From assembly GCF_019279795.1 (NCBI RefSeq), contig NC_056734.1, positions 3,681,506-3,745,505 on the forward strand: DNA of 64,000 nt, in the 5' to 3' direction. The translations under genes were made by a program, and so were the position numbers. The notes under the pieces were generated by a model. That model saw only the letters and a program-made list of their open reading frames with translations, searched no databases and was not told where the DNA came from. Each line of letters begins with the position of its first letter. Position 1 is the stretch's first letter. This DNA is from Protopterus annectens (lineage: Eukaryota > Chordata > Ceratodontiformes > Protopteridae). Positions 12,126 to 21,787 of this stretch are shown piece after piece.

Positions 12126-12693
12126 ACACAGTTTATAGACTGTATGAGATACAAGAAAGTCCAGACGAGATACCAGGAAAATTTTCCAATGTATGTTTAG
12201 ATTATTTAAGCAAGGGAAACGAACTGACAAAGTTCAGTCAGAAGATAGTAATATGGATAATAGGGTATTATGTCAAAGAGCACTAGTACACTATTGACAA
12301 GTAAAGCCATGAGACCTGAGAGCTGCACTTTGCACATATAAATTAGTTGCAGTGTGTATCTTTAGCATTTTCAGCACAGCTTTGAACATATAGCATCTTT
12401 TACAAAAATGAATTGCATTTCATTATAGATATAAAGAACTGAACATTGAGGGTTATAACTCATTTTTTACTTTGTGTTCCATTCCCCATAAACTGCTGAT
12501 CATTTTTTATTGGTTAACCCTCGGTTTGGAGTAGTCAACCACATGACTATTCAAAGAAATTGCTGCTAGAATTTCTTCTGTCCTGCCTGAAAGAAGAGCC
12601 TTGAGGAAGTTTCAAGTGAGATCAAATGCGTGTTTTTTTTTTCTTCAGCAGCTGTAGGTAGTAGACAAGTTATCAGTAGCTCTTCTGCTTGTC
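12126..12693. other. host non-coding DNA downstream of the terminal exon
   Basis: No ORF, repeat boundary or RNA gene recognised. Ends at the PLE A target-site duplication. Confidence 0.5.
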
Positions 12694-12707
12694 AAGTTTA
12701 CATACAT
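12694..12707. repeat. target-site duplication of PLE A (left copy)
   Basis: AAGTTTACATACAT, repeated exactly at 16510-16523. Confidence 0.9.
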
Positions 12708-12717
12708 CCAACAACTG

Positions 12718-12840
12718 AATAAGAATCACGAGAGACAGATAATGTCTCAACTAAGCTTTACTGTACAAGTGAAGCTTGACTCGAACAAAAAAGATATAAA
12801 TTTTAATCACAATACAAGCTTAAAAAAAGGGTTAAGCGCT
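12718..12840 (-). repeat. PLE A inverted repeat, 3' copy
   Basis: Reverse complement of 16387-16509 with only a few mismatches and one or two small indels. Its inner edge falls inside the hammerhead, at the AGCGCT palindrome. Confidence 0.9.
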
Positions 12841-12872
12841 TTCATCTGTATATTACAGACTTCTTCAGAACC
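12829..12872 (-). ncRNA. hammerhead ribozyme of PLE A
   Basis: On the minus strand: stem I strand GGUU, core CUGAAGA (fits CUGANGA), stem II GUCUGU/ACAGAU with an AAUAU loop, core GAAA, then GCGC, U-U, and the second stem I strand AACC. Predicted cleavage is 3' of the second U, between window positions 12834 and 12833. Stem III is only the self-complementary AGCGCU, too short for a stable monomer, so a dimeric fold is likely. Hammerheads are established in Penelope-like elements. Confidence 0.85.
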
Positions 12873-13233
12873 ATTATGCTAACAGCTGATAACCAATTTA
12901 AAAACTTTTTGACGCCATTTCATTCAAGTGCTATACTTCTAAACAAAATTTAAAGTGCTACTGCAATATTTTAAAAACATATGTCATCCTAACACTTTTA
13001 TATATACACGTACAATAGATACACTTATACTCAACATACATATACTGTGTTAAAAATGTTTAAAATATGAAACTAAAAACATCAATTTATCTAACAATAT
13101 CATTGCACTATAATAACTGTAAAAAAGGTTTTATGGAAATAAAATCATTTATACCAGGAAATTTTGTTGCATTAGTCAACATTTGCCACTGACTTTATTT
13201 TCTACCTAAGTAGGCTTTATAATTACCACCACA

Positions 13234-13596
13234 TTATGATATATTTATATAATCTATGATACCAAATATAAAATTATGTGTATCACCTTTGTCCATTATA
13301 TGTCTGGACAATGCATTTTTGGTATCTTTCACCTTGATCTTATACCTATGTTCATATATGCGTTTTCTAAACTGTCTTTCTGTTTTCCCTAGATAGAAAG
13401 CAGTGCAAACTGTACATTTAGCGAGATAGACTATATTCCTACTATTGCAGTTTCCCTTTTTAAACTTTATATAAGTACTGTTGACATCATTTAATCTACA
13501 TCCAATTGCTTCATTTATAACAGGACACTGTTTACACGTTCCACATTTCTTAGTGTGTGTATTTCTACACATTTTTTGAGAGTTCAATCCATTCAA
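13234..13596 (-). pseudogene. PLE A GIY-YIG endonuclease domain
   Basis: A 120-residue frame. It begins with a Cys cluster (CGTCKQC, about residues 18-24) that is the linker zinc motif of Penelope proteins, then KGNCNSRNIVYLAKCTVC and FYLGKTERQFRKRIYEH, giving the GIY (here VYL), YIG (here YLG), catalytic Arg and the EH motif. The domain nicks DNA for target-primed reverse transcription. It overlaps the end of the RT frame by about 30 bases in another frame at an A-run, so an indel separates what should be one polypeptide. The frame ends shortly after FGIIDYI, earlier than in PLE B. Confidence 0.85.
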
Positions 13597-15454
13597 TAAG
13601 TGTTTTTATATTTCTACCCATTTTATAAACGATACAAGGCTTTTCTCCTACTACATCTTTAGCTTCTTCATCTCCTACTAATTTATTCCAATATTTTTCC
13701 AAGATTTCTCTAATATAATTAACAAAAGGTGTATAAGTCAATACACATACTCTGTGAAATTCATCATTGACTTTATGCTTCCTAATAATTTTTTCTATAC
13801 CAATACCTAAAATGGGGGTATACTTATTACCCCACTCAGTAACAATATATGTCGATATATCATTTAATAATGTTAAGGGGTAACCCCTATTAAGGAACAT
13901 ATTTCTTATATTATTAATTTCTCTAACCATTGTGTCATAATCAGATGTCATCCTTGCCACCCTTATACATTGTCCCTTAAAAATGTTTCTTAAGATATGT
14001 TTAGGATGGTTACTTGTGTAATCTAGATAACCATTAGAGAATGTTTCCTTTCTATATAATTCAGATTGAAAACCTGTATCCGCATGTTTGATGTATGTAT
14101 CCAAATATGCTATACCTTCTGTATTGATATTATATGTAAATTTTAGGAAAGTACTTGTCGTGTTTAGATAATCTATGAACTTATCTATAAGTTCTATAGG
14201 TCCATCCCAAAGCAAAAACATATCATCCAGAAATCTTGTATAATATGCAACATATTTGTAATACATACTGGTAAAAAGATACTTAATTTCCCATTGAAGC
14301 ATAACTAGATTGGCGAAAATAGGTGCACACGAGGCAGCCATGGCAACTCCCCGTGTCTGTTTATAAAACTCGCCTTCAAAATATATATAGTTATGCTCCA
14401 ATACCAAACCCATCATATCTGTAATTAAATTAATACGATCCCAACTCAATTTTGAGTATTTTCTTAAGCTATCACAAAAATAATCCAATCCTTCATGTCT
14501 AGGTATGGAAGAAAAAAGATCTATAACATCAATAGTTATAAATATTAAGCTCCTTTTCCATCTATTAGGTGTTAATTGGGATAGGAACATCCAGGAATCT
14601 TTAACTAAATGTGATGTATTGTCATAAATGTGCTTAACCCACCTATCAATGACTACCCCTATATTGAATGTCTTAGATCTACTTCCTGAAATAATAGGTC
14701 TAAATGGGGGATTAGCAATATCTTTGTGTATTTTTGGGATGCCAACTATTGTAGCTAATACTGGAAACTCTACTTTTATAAATTTGTATGTATCCTGAGT
14801 AATTCTATTGTCCATCAAATACTCATCAAGTGCTAAATCTATTTTACGATATCCTATATTAATTTCATTTTGTGAAATAATATCATAAATATCAATTAAT
14901 ATACTTTGTACTTTATTAATGTAATCTATTTTGTTATACAGTACTATTCCTGCTCCCTTGTCTGGCTTCATAACTCTTATTTCATTATTATTTATTAATT
15001 CAACCAGACATTTCCTTTCATTTGCATTTAAATTATCCATGAATTCATTATTTTTAATCAATTTATTATATTCATAAATATCTTGACATACACATTCCTC
15101 ATAATTTGCAACATTCTTATGTGGGGCAGGAATAAAAGTACTTTTCTTTTTTAATTGATTGGGGAACATAATTTTATTTTTATTTTCTTTCTGAAACATA
15201 AATGCTAAATTTAATCTATGACAGAATAATTTAATATCTGTTAAAACATCCACTAAATGAAATTTCACCGTAGGTATATATTTCATACCTTTTTCAAACA
15301 GTGAAAAATATTCTTCCTTAACATTCATAGTAGTATAATTAAATATCTTTATATCATTATGTACCACTGCTATATGTTCCACATCACGAGTGAGTGACGT
15401 ATTAATATTATCATTATTACTGGTAACATCCAATGCTGCATCCTTTAAACACAA
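13565..15454 (-). pseudogene. PLE A reverse transcriptase (629 codons open)
   Basis: Penelope-type RT. Motifs in order: MKPDKGAGIVLYNK, VGIPKIHKDIANPPFRPIIS, FITIDVIDLFSSIP (catalytic Asp), TRGVAMAASCAPIFANL, the catalytic box TRFLDDMFLLW, IAYLDTYI, and the HPKHILRNIFKGQCIRVAR block. The KPDKG and GIPK-HK blocks and the FLDD box are Penelope hallmarks. Catalytic Asp residues are all present, so only frameshifts at the two ends inactivate it. The displayed start is the first Met in frame, not a proven initiation site. Confidence 0.92.
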
Positions 15455-15914
15455 TATATTACTATCTATCTTTTGTTGTCCCTTTGATAGTAATTTACTT
15501 TCTTTACTGGTGTATAATATCGCCCCCCTTAAAAATTTGTTCCTATATCGTTATAACCATTCCTATTTCCACTCATATTCGTTCTATAAGTATATCCACG
15601 TTCCTGTTTCCATATATACGCCCTATTATCTTGATATTGTTCCAAATCACGTTGTATTTTCTTTTGTTTTCTCTCAGATATTTTATTAGCTTTAAAATCT
15701 GCTAATTTATACTGTTTTCATATAATTCTTTCCATTGTGGGAACAGTAAATCTGTCACAATTTCATTATTTAATTTATCTATATCACTAACTATACCACT
15801 TAATTTCTCATAATTTTTCCTGACTAATAACTTCATAAAACTCCTTCCAAATTCATTAAATAACTCATTAAATTCCATTCTAGTATCATGATTTAAGTTC
15901 ACACCCATTGGCAT
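15455..15914 (-). pseudogene. PLE A region upstream of RT (basic/coiled linker)
   Basis: A 70-residue frame (15914-15702) starting MPMGVNLNHDTRMEFNELF is rich in Asn, Glu, Lys and Leu. A second frame continues the sense with a Lys/Gln-rich block (SERKQKKIQRDLEQYQ) homologous to the very start of PLE B coding sequence (KKLKRDLLQYEKGEAY). An indel near 15715 and a stop near 15540 separate these parts. Likely the N-terminus of the RT polyprotein; function unknown. Confidence 0.6.
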
Positions 15915-16008
15915 TTTAAAAAAATCTTAGACCCATAGGGACCACACGTAATGCAATACATTTTGTAAGATATGCATTGTCAATCTTTATACATTTTACA
16001 GTAAATAA

Positions 16009-16485
16009 TCATTTCCCTAAGCTATATATCATATCCTTTAATGTACTGCCATTATTAATGTTAGATACATTTCTATTAAATCTAGCATCATTAAAATGTC
16101 CATTTTCATTTTCTTTAAAAACATAGTCATTTGTCAAAAAATTATCTAGTTGATTCAAAGTACCAGTTTTTTTATGTTGTCGTGAACCAACTAAATTAAT
16201 GCCTCTAGGGCTTGATGTATTTAAAACAGTACCTTTAATGTTATCTGTTTTAGTTTTTGCCGTTGCTGCGTACGTTTTAACAGCTAACAAACACTTTGGG
16301 CGAGCTCCTAAGCGTTCAATATCTTCATCTACTTGAAATAAAGAAAAATCAAAGGAGATATCTGGTTCTGTCGTCTGACTAGTGTCAGCGCTTAACCGTT
16401 TTTTAGAGCTTGTATTGTGATTAAAATTTATATCTTTCTTGTTCGAGTCGAGCTTCACTTGTACCGTAAAGCTTAGTTGAGACAT
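16009..16485 (-). CDS. PLE A ORF1, 158 residues, starts inside the terminal inverted repeat
   Basis: The ATG at 16485 (MSQLSFTVQVKLDSNKKDIN) is preferred over the Met at 16560 because the latter lies outside the element, beyond the TSD. The first about 33 codons are therefore encoded within the 123-bp inverted repeat, and the 3' repeat carries the same codons in antisense. The protein is polar, with an acidic PDISFDFSLFQVDEDIERL segment and Asn-rich C-terminus. No domain is recognised. It ends at TAA 16011-16009, about 95 bases before the next frame. Confidence 0.6.
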   Translation of the reverse strand: MSQLSFTVQVKLDSNKKDINFNHNTSSKKRLSADTSQTTEPDISFDFSLFQVDEDIERLGARPKCLLAVKTYAATAKTKTDNIKGTVLNTSSPRGINLVGSRQHKKTGTLNQLDNFLTNDYVFKENENGHFNDARFNRNVSNINNGSTLKDMIYSLGK

Positions 16486-16509
16486 TATCTGTCTCTCGTG
16501 ATTCTTATT
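16387..16509 (-). repeat. PLE A inverted repeat, 5' copy
   Basis: Pairs with 12718-12840. Its outer edge is directly next to the TSD. Its inner edge is AGCGCT, the hammerhead stem III palindrome, after which the similarity stops abruptly. Confidence 0.9.
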
Positions 16510-16523
16510 AAGTTTACATACAT
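16510..16523. repeat. target-site duplication of PLE A (right copy)
   Basis: AAGTTTACATACAT, identical to 12694-12707. Confidence 0.9.
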
Positions 16524-17108
16524 ACAGACTATTATAAGCAGTTGAGATTTTCTTGGGCACTCTACTTCCAAAACTTAAAACCTTTTCGTCTAAATGGCTG
16601 TGCTTTGAAAATGGGAAATCCCAAGTTTATGAGAAGCTGAATAAGACTGCATTAGTTTCCCCTTCGCTAATCATTTTTTGAATATTTGATTGACTTATGC
16701 AATCTGTTTGTTTATTGCATTTAACTATGTTTACGTGAACTAGTCCATCAATCCTTTTCAGCCACAATTTGGGCCAAGAAAGCAGAGACAACAAAAAAAA
16801 AAACAAGGAATGCAAGTTGAATTTACAGCAATGCATGAACATTCAGCTAATATACATTATATATATTTTAGCTATAGATGTGCACTAAAATAATATAGTT
16901 AAGGAGGAGCATGATGGATAGAATGTATATGCGAAGTGTATTTTGCCAAAAAGTTCTAAATGAGTCGAGACAAGGTTAACTGCAGTGCACAAGAAAGGAT
17001 AATGTTAGGATTAGCTATCAATCATGGATACAGTATTTCTTAAAATTGTGTATTTTGATGACATGAGTTTTTTTGTGATTCATTTGCTAAATATATAGTA
17101 CCCCAAAC
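16524..17108. other. host DNA between PLE A and PLE B
   Basis: 585 bases, AT-rich, no gene or repeat recognised. Confidence 0.5.
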
Positions 17109-17122
17109 AAAATTCTGCCCAT
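17109..17122. repeat. target-site duplication of PLE B (left copy)
   Basis: AAAATTCTGCCCAT, repeated exactly at 21774-21787. Confidence 0.9.
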
Positions 17123-17123
17123 C

Positions 17124-17213
17124 AATATAAAACAAATGCAGCCCCTCACGAGCTGTAACAGTCCCAGTAAAATAAAGATGCACTGGCACACTTTAGCGTT
17201 GAATAATAAAATT
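17124..17213 (+). repeat. PLE B inverted repeat, 5' copy
   Basis: Reverse complement of 21653-21742. Begins AATATAAAACAAATGCAGCC. Confidence 0.92.
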
Positions 17214-17493
17214 GTGTAAAAAATTAAAGCGGGATTTATTACAGTATGAGAAAGGAGAAGCATATGTATTTGAAGTAAAGACAGTCAGTTCTGAGAGGAA
17301 AGTAAGATATAATAATAGAAATAATATAAATCACAATCAGTTCAAGTTTAATAACAATAGGGGTTATTTTAGTGGAAATAGGTCCAACCATTTTTTAGAG
17401 GGGAAGCAAATGAGAGAAAATGGGGGCAAGCAGGAAGAAAGATACAGAAGCAGGCAATATCAAGAGAACAATCCACCAAGAAAATGGGATTAG
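17214..17493 (+). pseudogene. PLE B linker upstream of RT
   Basis: An open frame rich in Asn, Arg and Lys (KKLKRDLLQYEKGEAYVFEV then NNRNNINHNQFKFNN). It aligns with the basic block upstream of the PLE A RT, and its abrupt start at the inverted repeat marks the 5' truncation. It runs into the next frame at 17484. Probably a nucleic-acid-binding linker. Confidence 0.55.
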
Positions 17494-19261
17494 GTACACC
17501 AGGAAATGGAGAGAAAGGAATAGTTAAACATAATGATATACATTATAGATGGAACGACTTTAGTATATACAACTATACCAATGTAGAAGTTACCACTGAT
17601 ATGTTCTCTTTATTATCTAAAGGTATGAAGTTCATTCCTAATAATTCCGGCAATATTATAGATTATATAGTGGATTTAAAAAAAATATCTCAGGAAGTTA
17701 AATTTGGCTATATACTTCAAAGGGAAGGAAACACTGAACGTGGAAACCTTCAGGCAGCCCAGTTATTTTACTCCACCATTGAATAATACCCTAGCCACTT
17801 ATGAGAGGATGGTACTCAAGGAATTGTATGCCATTATGGACAAAAGTAAGAATTATGTCACTAATTTAACTGAGAAGGAATACAAAGTTATGAAGGAGTT
17901 GCAAAATAATGATAAAATTAGATTAATGAAGCCGGATAAGGGAGGGGGTATAGTCATATATAATATGGAAGACTACAATAATAAAATAAGTAATATATTA
18001 TTTAATTCTGAGAATTATATATCAACATCTATTAACGAAGTTAATATAGCCAATCATAAGATAGATTTGATATTGGAAGACCTATTAGTAGAGAACAGAA
18101 TCACTATTGATTTATATAATTATGTGAAAATAAAGTATCCGATTATTAGTAACATAGTGGGGATACCCAAAGTGCACAAAGATATGAATGAACCTCCATT
18201 TAGGCCCATAATATCAGGGAGCAACTCAAAAACTTTTGAATTAGGGAAAGTCATAGATGGTTGGTTAAAAAGTGCATATAAAAATATTTCACATATAGTG
18301 AAAGACTCTTGGGATTTCTTGGCAATACTTAAAAATGACTTCATTTCTGAAGATTGTATATTGGTGACAGTGGATGTTGTTGATTTGTTTTTAAGTATAC
18401 CTCAGGAAGAGGGACTCAACAGATTCCAGGACAGTATAAAAAAATATAGTAATTTAACATGGGAGAAAATAAGTATTATAATGGTATTTATGGAATTGGT
18501 CCTGAAAAATAATTTTATTATGTTCCAGGGTGAATACTACAAGCAAAGTAAGGGAGTAGCCATGGGGGCGGCATGTGCCCCCATGTTTGCAAATTTATTT
18601 CTACTAAACTGGGAGGAAGAATATATACTTGGCTCAGAATGGAAAACTAATATAAAATGCTATCTGAGGGTTTTGGATGATGTGTTTATGGTGTGGAAGG
18701 GTGGGGTTGACACTTTAAAGACATTTATTGAATATCTGAATACTAGGAATGATTTTTTAAAATTTACTTTTACCATGGATAGAAAAAGTATATCTTATTT
18801 AGATACGAGGATTACTATAGACGGTAATAAATTTAAATCTAATTTATATAGAAAAGACACATTTAGCAATGATTATTTAGAGTTCAATAGTTGTCACCCA
18901 GCACACCAGAAAAAAAGCATCATCAAGGGACAATGTATACGAGCAGCAAGAATGACATCTAACTATCAAGATATGGTAGAGGAGCTAAATAAGATAGCTA
19001 AGATGTTTAAAGAAAGAGGTTACCCGAAAGGGATGATAGTGGACGTAGTGAACTATGTCACTCAGGAATGGGGAAAAAATACAAACCTATACTGGGAAAT
19101 AACATGGCAAATAGTAATTCTTCAGACATAGTTACCCAGGAGTTTAGAAGAGCGTGTGTTATACAATATGCCCCTGAAGTAGGTAAAATTAGGGACGTAA
19201 TTGAGAAGAACTGGAATATATTAGAAACTGATGACAATGTATATAACATAGTAGGAAGAAA
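17484..19261 (+). pseudogene. PLE B reverse transcriptase, two indels, cut by PLE N
   Basis: Penelope RT in three frames (17484-17786, 17704-19131, 19068-19261). Motifs: RLMKPDKGGGIVIYN, IVGIPKVHKDMNEPPFRPII, LVTVDVVDLFLSIP, SKGVAMGAACAPMFANL, catalytic LRVLDDVFMVW (box VLDD), SISYLDTRI and the HPAHQKKSIIKGQCIRAAR block. Indels lie near 17760 and in an A-run near 19075. The coding sequence is then interrupted at 19262 inside the codons following NVYNIV, at the exact point where PLE N was inserted; it resumes at 20663. Confidence 0.92.
19248..19261. repeat. target-site duplication of PLE N (left copy)
   Basis: ATAGTAGGAAGAAA, repeated exactly at 20663-20676. Removing one copy plus the insertion restores the PLE B reading frame. 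Confidence 0.95.
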
Positions 19262-19325
19262 CACAAAAATCCAAGTGCAGAGCTGCTTTCCGTCGAGGCA
19301 GGAAGCTCACGCTATATCAAAACAT

Positions 19326-19372
19326 AAACTCAAACCAAGCAACAGTGCGCGGCTCCAATGACAATAAAACGA
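19326..19372 (-). repeat. PLE N inverted repeat, 3' copy
   Basis: AAACTCAAACCAAGCAACAG and onward; exact reverse complement of 20616-20662. Confidence 0.95.
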
Positions 19373-19438
19373 AAGTGAAAATCCAAGGAATCAAAGTTCA
19401 CTGTTAGAATAAAACAAATACAGCTTTTATTTTCCAAC

Positions 19439-19473
19439 GAGTAAGCGCTTTCGCCATAGGCTTCATCAGACTC
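19439..19473 (-). ncRNA. hammerhead ribozyme of PLE N
   Basis: On the minus strand: stem I GAGU, core CUGAUGA, a very short stem II (GCC/GGC with UAU loop), core GAAA, GCGC, U-U, then ACUC completing stem I. Stem I uses different bases from PLE A and B (GAGU/ACUC instead of GGUU/AACC) yet pairs fully, which is covariation. Cleavage is predicted 3' of the second U. Stem III is again the palindrome AGCGCU. Confidence 0.88.
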
Positions 19474-19610
19474 TTAAAACAAACACACAGACATAGAAAT
19501 CACTTTTAAAACTTCTAAAAGCTTACTATTGGTCAGCACAACGTGCTTATCACATGTTGCGTTGAATTAAAAAGACATGAACATATATATAAAAATAAAT
19601 GTAACATCAT

Positions 19611-20242
19611 AAATTCAATTGTTAGCATACATATCGCTGAATCGTTTACAACCTGTATCCCATATGTTTAAATAATACAAAAGCACAAGTCAATGCAAGC
19701 GTGCCCTGATCATAGATTTTTCTACCCACTGCACAACTTTTTTACGGACTATAACATAGCCCAGTGACTTTGTGTACATAGTCAGTGCTTGTAAATTCAG
19801 GTTCCAAGATTCAACGGAACTGTCCGCGAAAGCATTAAATGCCTCCATAACCTAACAAATTATGTATATAGTCTTTGTACATCTTCATGACAAAATATGC
19901 CATGACCTTAAAACTTCGTATACCTAAAAATTCAATTGTCAGCATACATATCGCTGAATCGTTTACAACCTATATTCCAAATATTTAAATAATACAAAGA
20001 CACAAGTCAATGCAAGCGTAACCTGATCATAGGTTTTTCTATCCACTGCATAACTTTTTAATGGACTATGACATAGCCCAGTGACTTTGTGTACATATTC
20101 AGTGCTTGTAAATTCAGGTTACGAGGTTCAACGGAACTATCCGCGGAAGCATTAAATGCCTCCATAACCTAACAAATTGCGTATCTAATCTTTGTACAAC
20201 TTCTTGACATGCTATGCCATAACCTTAAAACTTCATATACCT
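19611..20242. repeat. 317-bp tandem duplication within PLE N
   Basis: Unit 1 is 19611-19927 and unit 2 starts at 19928. Both begin AAATTCAATTG and share most of their length, including TCAGTGCTTGTAAATTCAGG and GCATTAAATGCCTCCATAAC, with many scattered substitutions, so the duplication is old or family-wide. Confidence 0.85.
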
Positions 20243-20615
20243 AGTCACATCTCATCATTTCTAGTTCCGGTATTCAACGGAACTTTCTGTGAAATCAGGT
20301 CGTTATATTTAGTCGGCTGCAAGCAGAACACCTGCATTTGCTAGTATCACTGATACATGCCGCTAATAAAACTGAAACCTGGTTAATGTTGAAGTAAAAG
20401 CAATGTTCATTTGCTATGTGCATATGTCTAACTAGTGTTGAATGTCTTCGAAGTGAGGATGGTTATCTCTATATGGTAAAGTTTTTAATACAAGATTACT
20501 TAATTTTAAGTCCACTCTATATATTTCTTTAATAAATCTATATTAAACCCATGATGACGAAAGTCAAACTCCCTCCTTGACGTATCTGTGTAAGAATGCA
20601 TAATTCATATCAATA

Positions 20616-20662
20616 TCGTTTTATTGTCATTGGAGCCGCGCACTGTTGCTTGGTTTGAGTTT
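20616..20662 (-). repeat. PLE N inverted repeat, 5' copy
   Basis: Exact reverse complement of 19326-19372; its outer edge abuts the TSD. Confidence 0.95.
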
Positions 20663-21202
20663 ATAGTAGGAAGAAAACCCACATTTGTGTACAGAAATGG
20701 ACTTAACCTAAAATCCAGGTTAAATAGGATGTATGGCATTACCAAAAGTGAGCATGGCACAACCAAATGTGGTAGATGCAATCAGTGTAGGTTTATTATA
20801 GGGAAACCAAGTATAATTCTGGACAATATTCACAAGACCAATATCACCTTTTGTAAGGGGAATTGTAGAACAAGAAATGTTATATATTTAGCCAAGTGTA
20901 AAACATGTCCAAGTTATTATGTAGGAATGACCACACGGTGTTTGAAAAATAGAATTTATGAGCACTGTTATAAGATAAGAAAACAAGATGGAAATAATGC
21001 ATTATGGAGACATTGTGAAGCTCATAATGAATGTAAGATGTTTGAGTTTGGTATACTAGAACACATACTAGAGAATCCAAGGAGGGAACACAAAGAAAAA
21101 CTAATGGAAAAGGAGACACGTTGGCAAATAAAATTGAATGCATCAGAAAGCCCAGGGCTTAATGATACCATATCTATAAAACCCATGTTGGACAAAAAGT
21201 AA
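20663..21202 (+). pseudogene. PLE B GIY-YIG endonuclease domain
   Basis: Continues the PLE B protein after the nested insertion; the first bases are the right TSD copy. It has the Cys cluster CGRCNQC, KGNCRTRNVIYLAKCKTC, then YYVGMTTRCLKNRIYEH giving the GIY (VIYL), YIG (YYVG), catalytic Arg and EH motifs, and a longer C-terminal tail than PLE A (through NPRREHKEKLMEKETRWQIK to a TAA at 21200-21202). The domain itself looks intact, but it is separated from RT by PLE N. Confidence 0.88.
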
Positions 21203-21566
21203 AGTGTTATCTAGGATATTTCTCTTATCAAGGTGTTTATGACAACATAAAAACACAAAAATGTGATGTTAAAGCAGCTATTCACTCTGAAGCTTTTTTT
21301 ATATATTTTTTACAGTTTTTAGCTTTATGAGGTTTTAATAGTCAATAATTTTATAATGTAATGTACATATGACGTGAATATGAATGTATGTTCAAAACAA
21401 TACAGACATACACAAGGATTTTAAAAAATAAGTTACTAGAGGGAATCTAGCACTGTGCACTTTAAACAGCTTTACATGGTTAGTCATTAATTGTTTTTAA
21501 CTAATTAACATGATGATGCTATTGGAGAAAGGAGACTATATAATATGTAATTAAGCACTTTCAAAT

Positions 21567-21608
21567 GGTTCTGAGGAAATCTACAGGAGTAGATGAAAGC
21601 GCTCAACC
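21567..21608 (+). ncRNA. hammerhead ribozyme of PLE B
   Basis: Stem I GGUU (21567-21570), core CUGAGGA (21571-21577, fits CUGANGA), stem II AUCUAC/GUAGAU (21579-21584 with 21589-21594) closed by AGGA, core GAAA (21595-21598), GCGC, U603-C604, then AACC (21605-21608) closing stem I. Cleavage is predicted after C21604. It lies in the 3' region about 45 bases before the 3' inverted repeat. Confidence 0.87.
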
Positions 21609-21652
21609 AGTTTGTGAAGCTATTTTGTTTTAACAGTTCGTATTAAAGAAGG

Positions 21653-21742
21653 AATTTTATTATTCAACGCTAAAGTGTGCCAGTGCATCTTTATTTTACT
21701 GGGACTGTTACAGCTCGTGAGGGGCTGCATTTGTTTTATATT
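21653..21742 (+). repeat. PLE B inverted repeat, 3' copy
   Basis: Pairs with 17124-17213 and is followed by the 31-nt tail 21743-21773. Confidence 0.92.
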
Positions 21743-21773
21743 GTTGGACAGGCCAGTGAATTTGATTCAGTTA

Positions 21774-21787
21774 AAAATTCTGCCCAT
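21774..21787. repeat. target-site duplication of PLE B (right copy)
   Basis: AAAATTCTGCCCAT, identical to 17109-17122. Confidence 0.9.

Larger units (their letters stand above)
12708..16509 (-). mobile_element. Penelope-like element A (minus strand)
   Basis: A 3.8-kb insertion bounded by an exact 14-bp TSD. Reading on the minus strand it has an ORF1, a Penelope-type reverse transcriptase and a GIY-YIG endonuclease, then a 3' region with a hammerhead ribozyme. The two ends are a 123-bp inverted repeat (12718-12840 and 16387-16509). The 5' copy (right) touches the TSD exactly; the 3' copy (left) is followed by a 10-nt tail (12708-12717). Penelope elements are known to carry inverted or direct pseudo-LTRs, GIY-YIG nucleases and hammerheads, which all fit. 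One frameshift separates RT and GIY-YIG and another lies upstream of RT. Confidence 0.93.
19262..20662 (-). mobile_element. PLE N, non-coding Penelope-type insertion inside PLE B
   Basis: A 1401-bp insertion with exact 14-bp TSDs and continuous host coding sequence across it, so both ends are certain. It has a perfect 47-bp inverted repeat (19326-19372 and 20616-20662), a 64-nt tail outside the left copy, a minus-strand hammerhead near the left (3') end and a 317-bp internal tandem duplication. No ORF of substance is present. The end structure and ribozyme are those of the coding PLEs nearby, so this is a non-autonomous member, oriented on the minus strand. Confidence 0.88.
17123..21773 (+). 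mobile_element. Penelope-like element B (plus strand), interrupted by PLE N
   Basis: A 4.65-kb stretch between exact 14-bp TSDs; about 3.2 kb once the nested PLE N is removed. A 90-bp perfect or nearly perfect inverted repeat forms the ends (17124-17213 and 21653-21742). The 5' copy lies one base from the TSD, and the 3' copy is followed by a 31-nt tail (21743-21773). It encodes a Penelope RT and GIY-YIG domain on the plus strand but no ORF1: the coding part begins in the basic linker homologous to about 15640 of PLE A, so the copy is 5' truncated. Confidence 0.92.
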
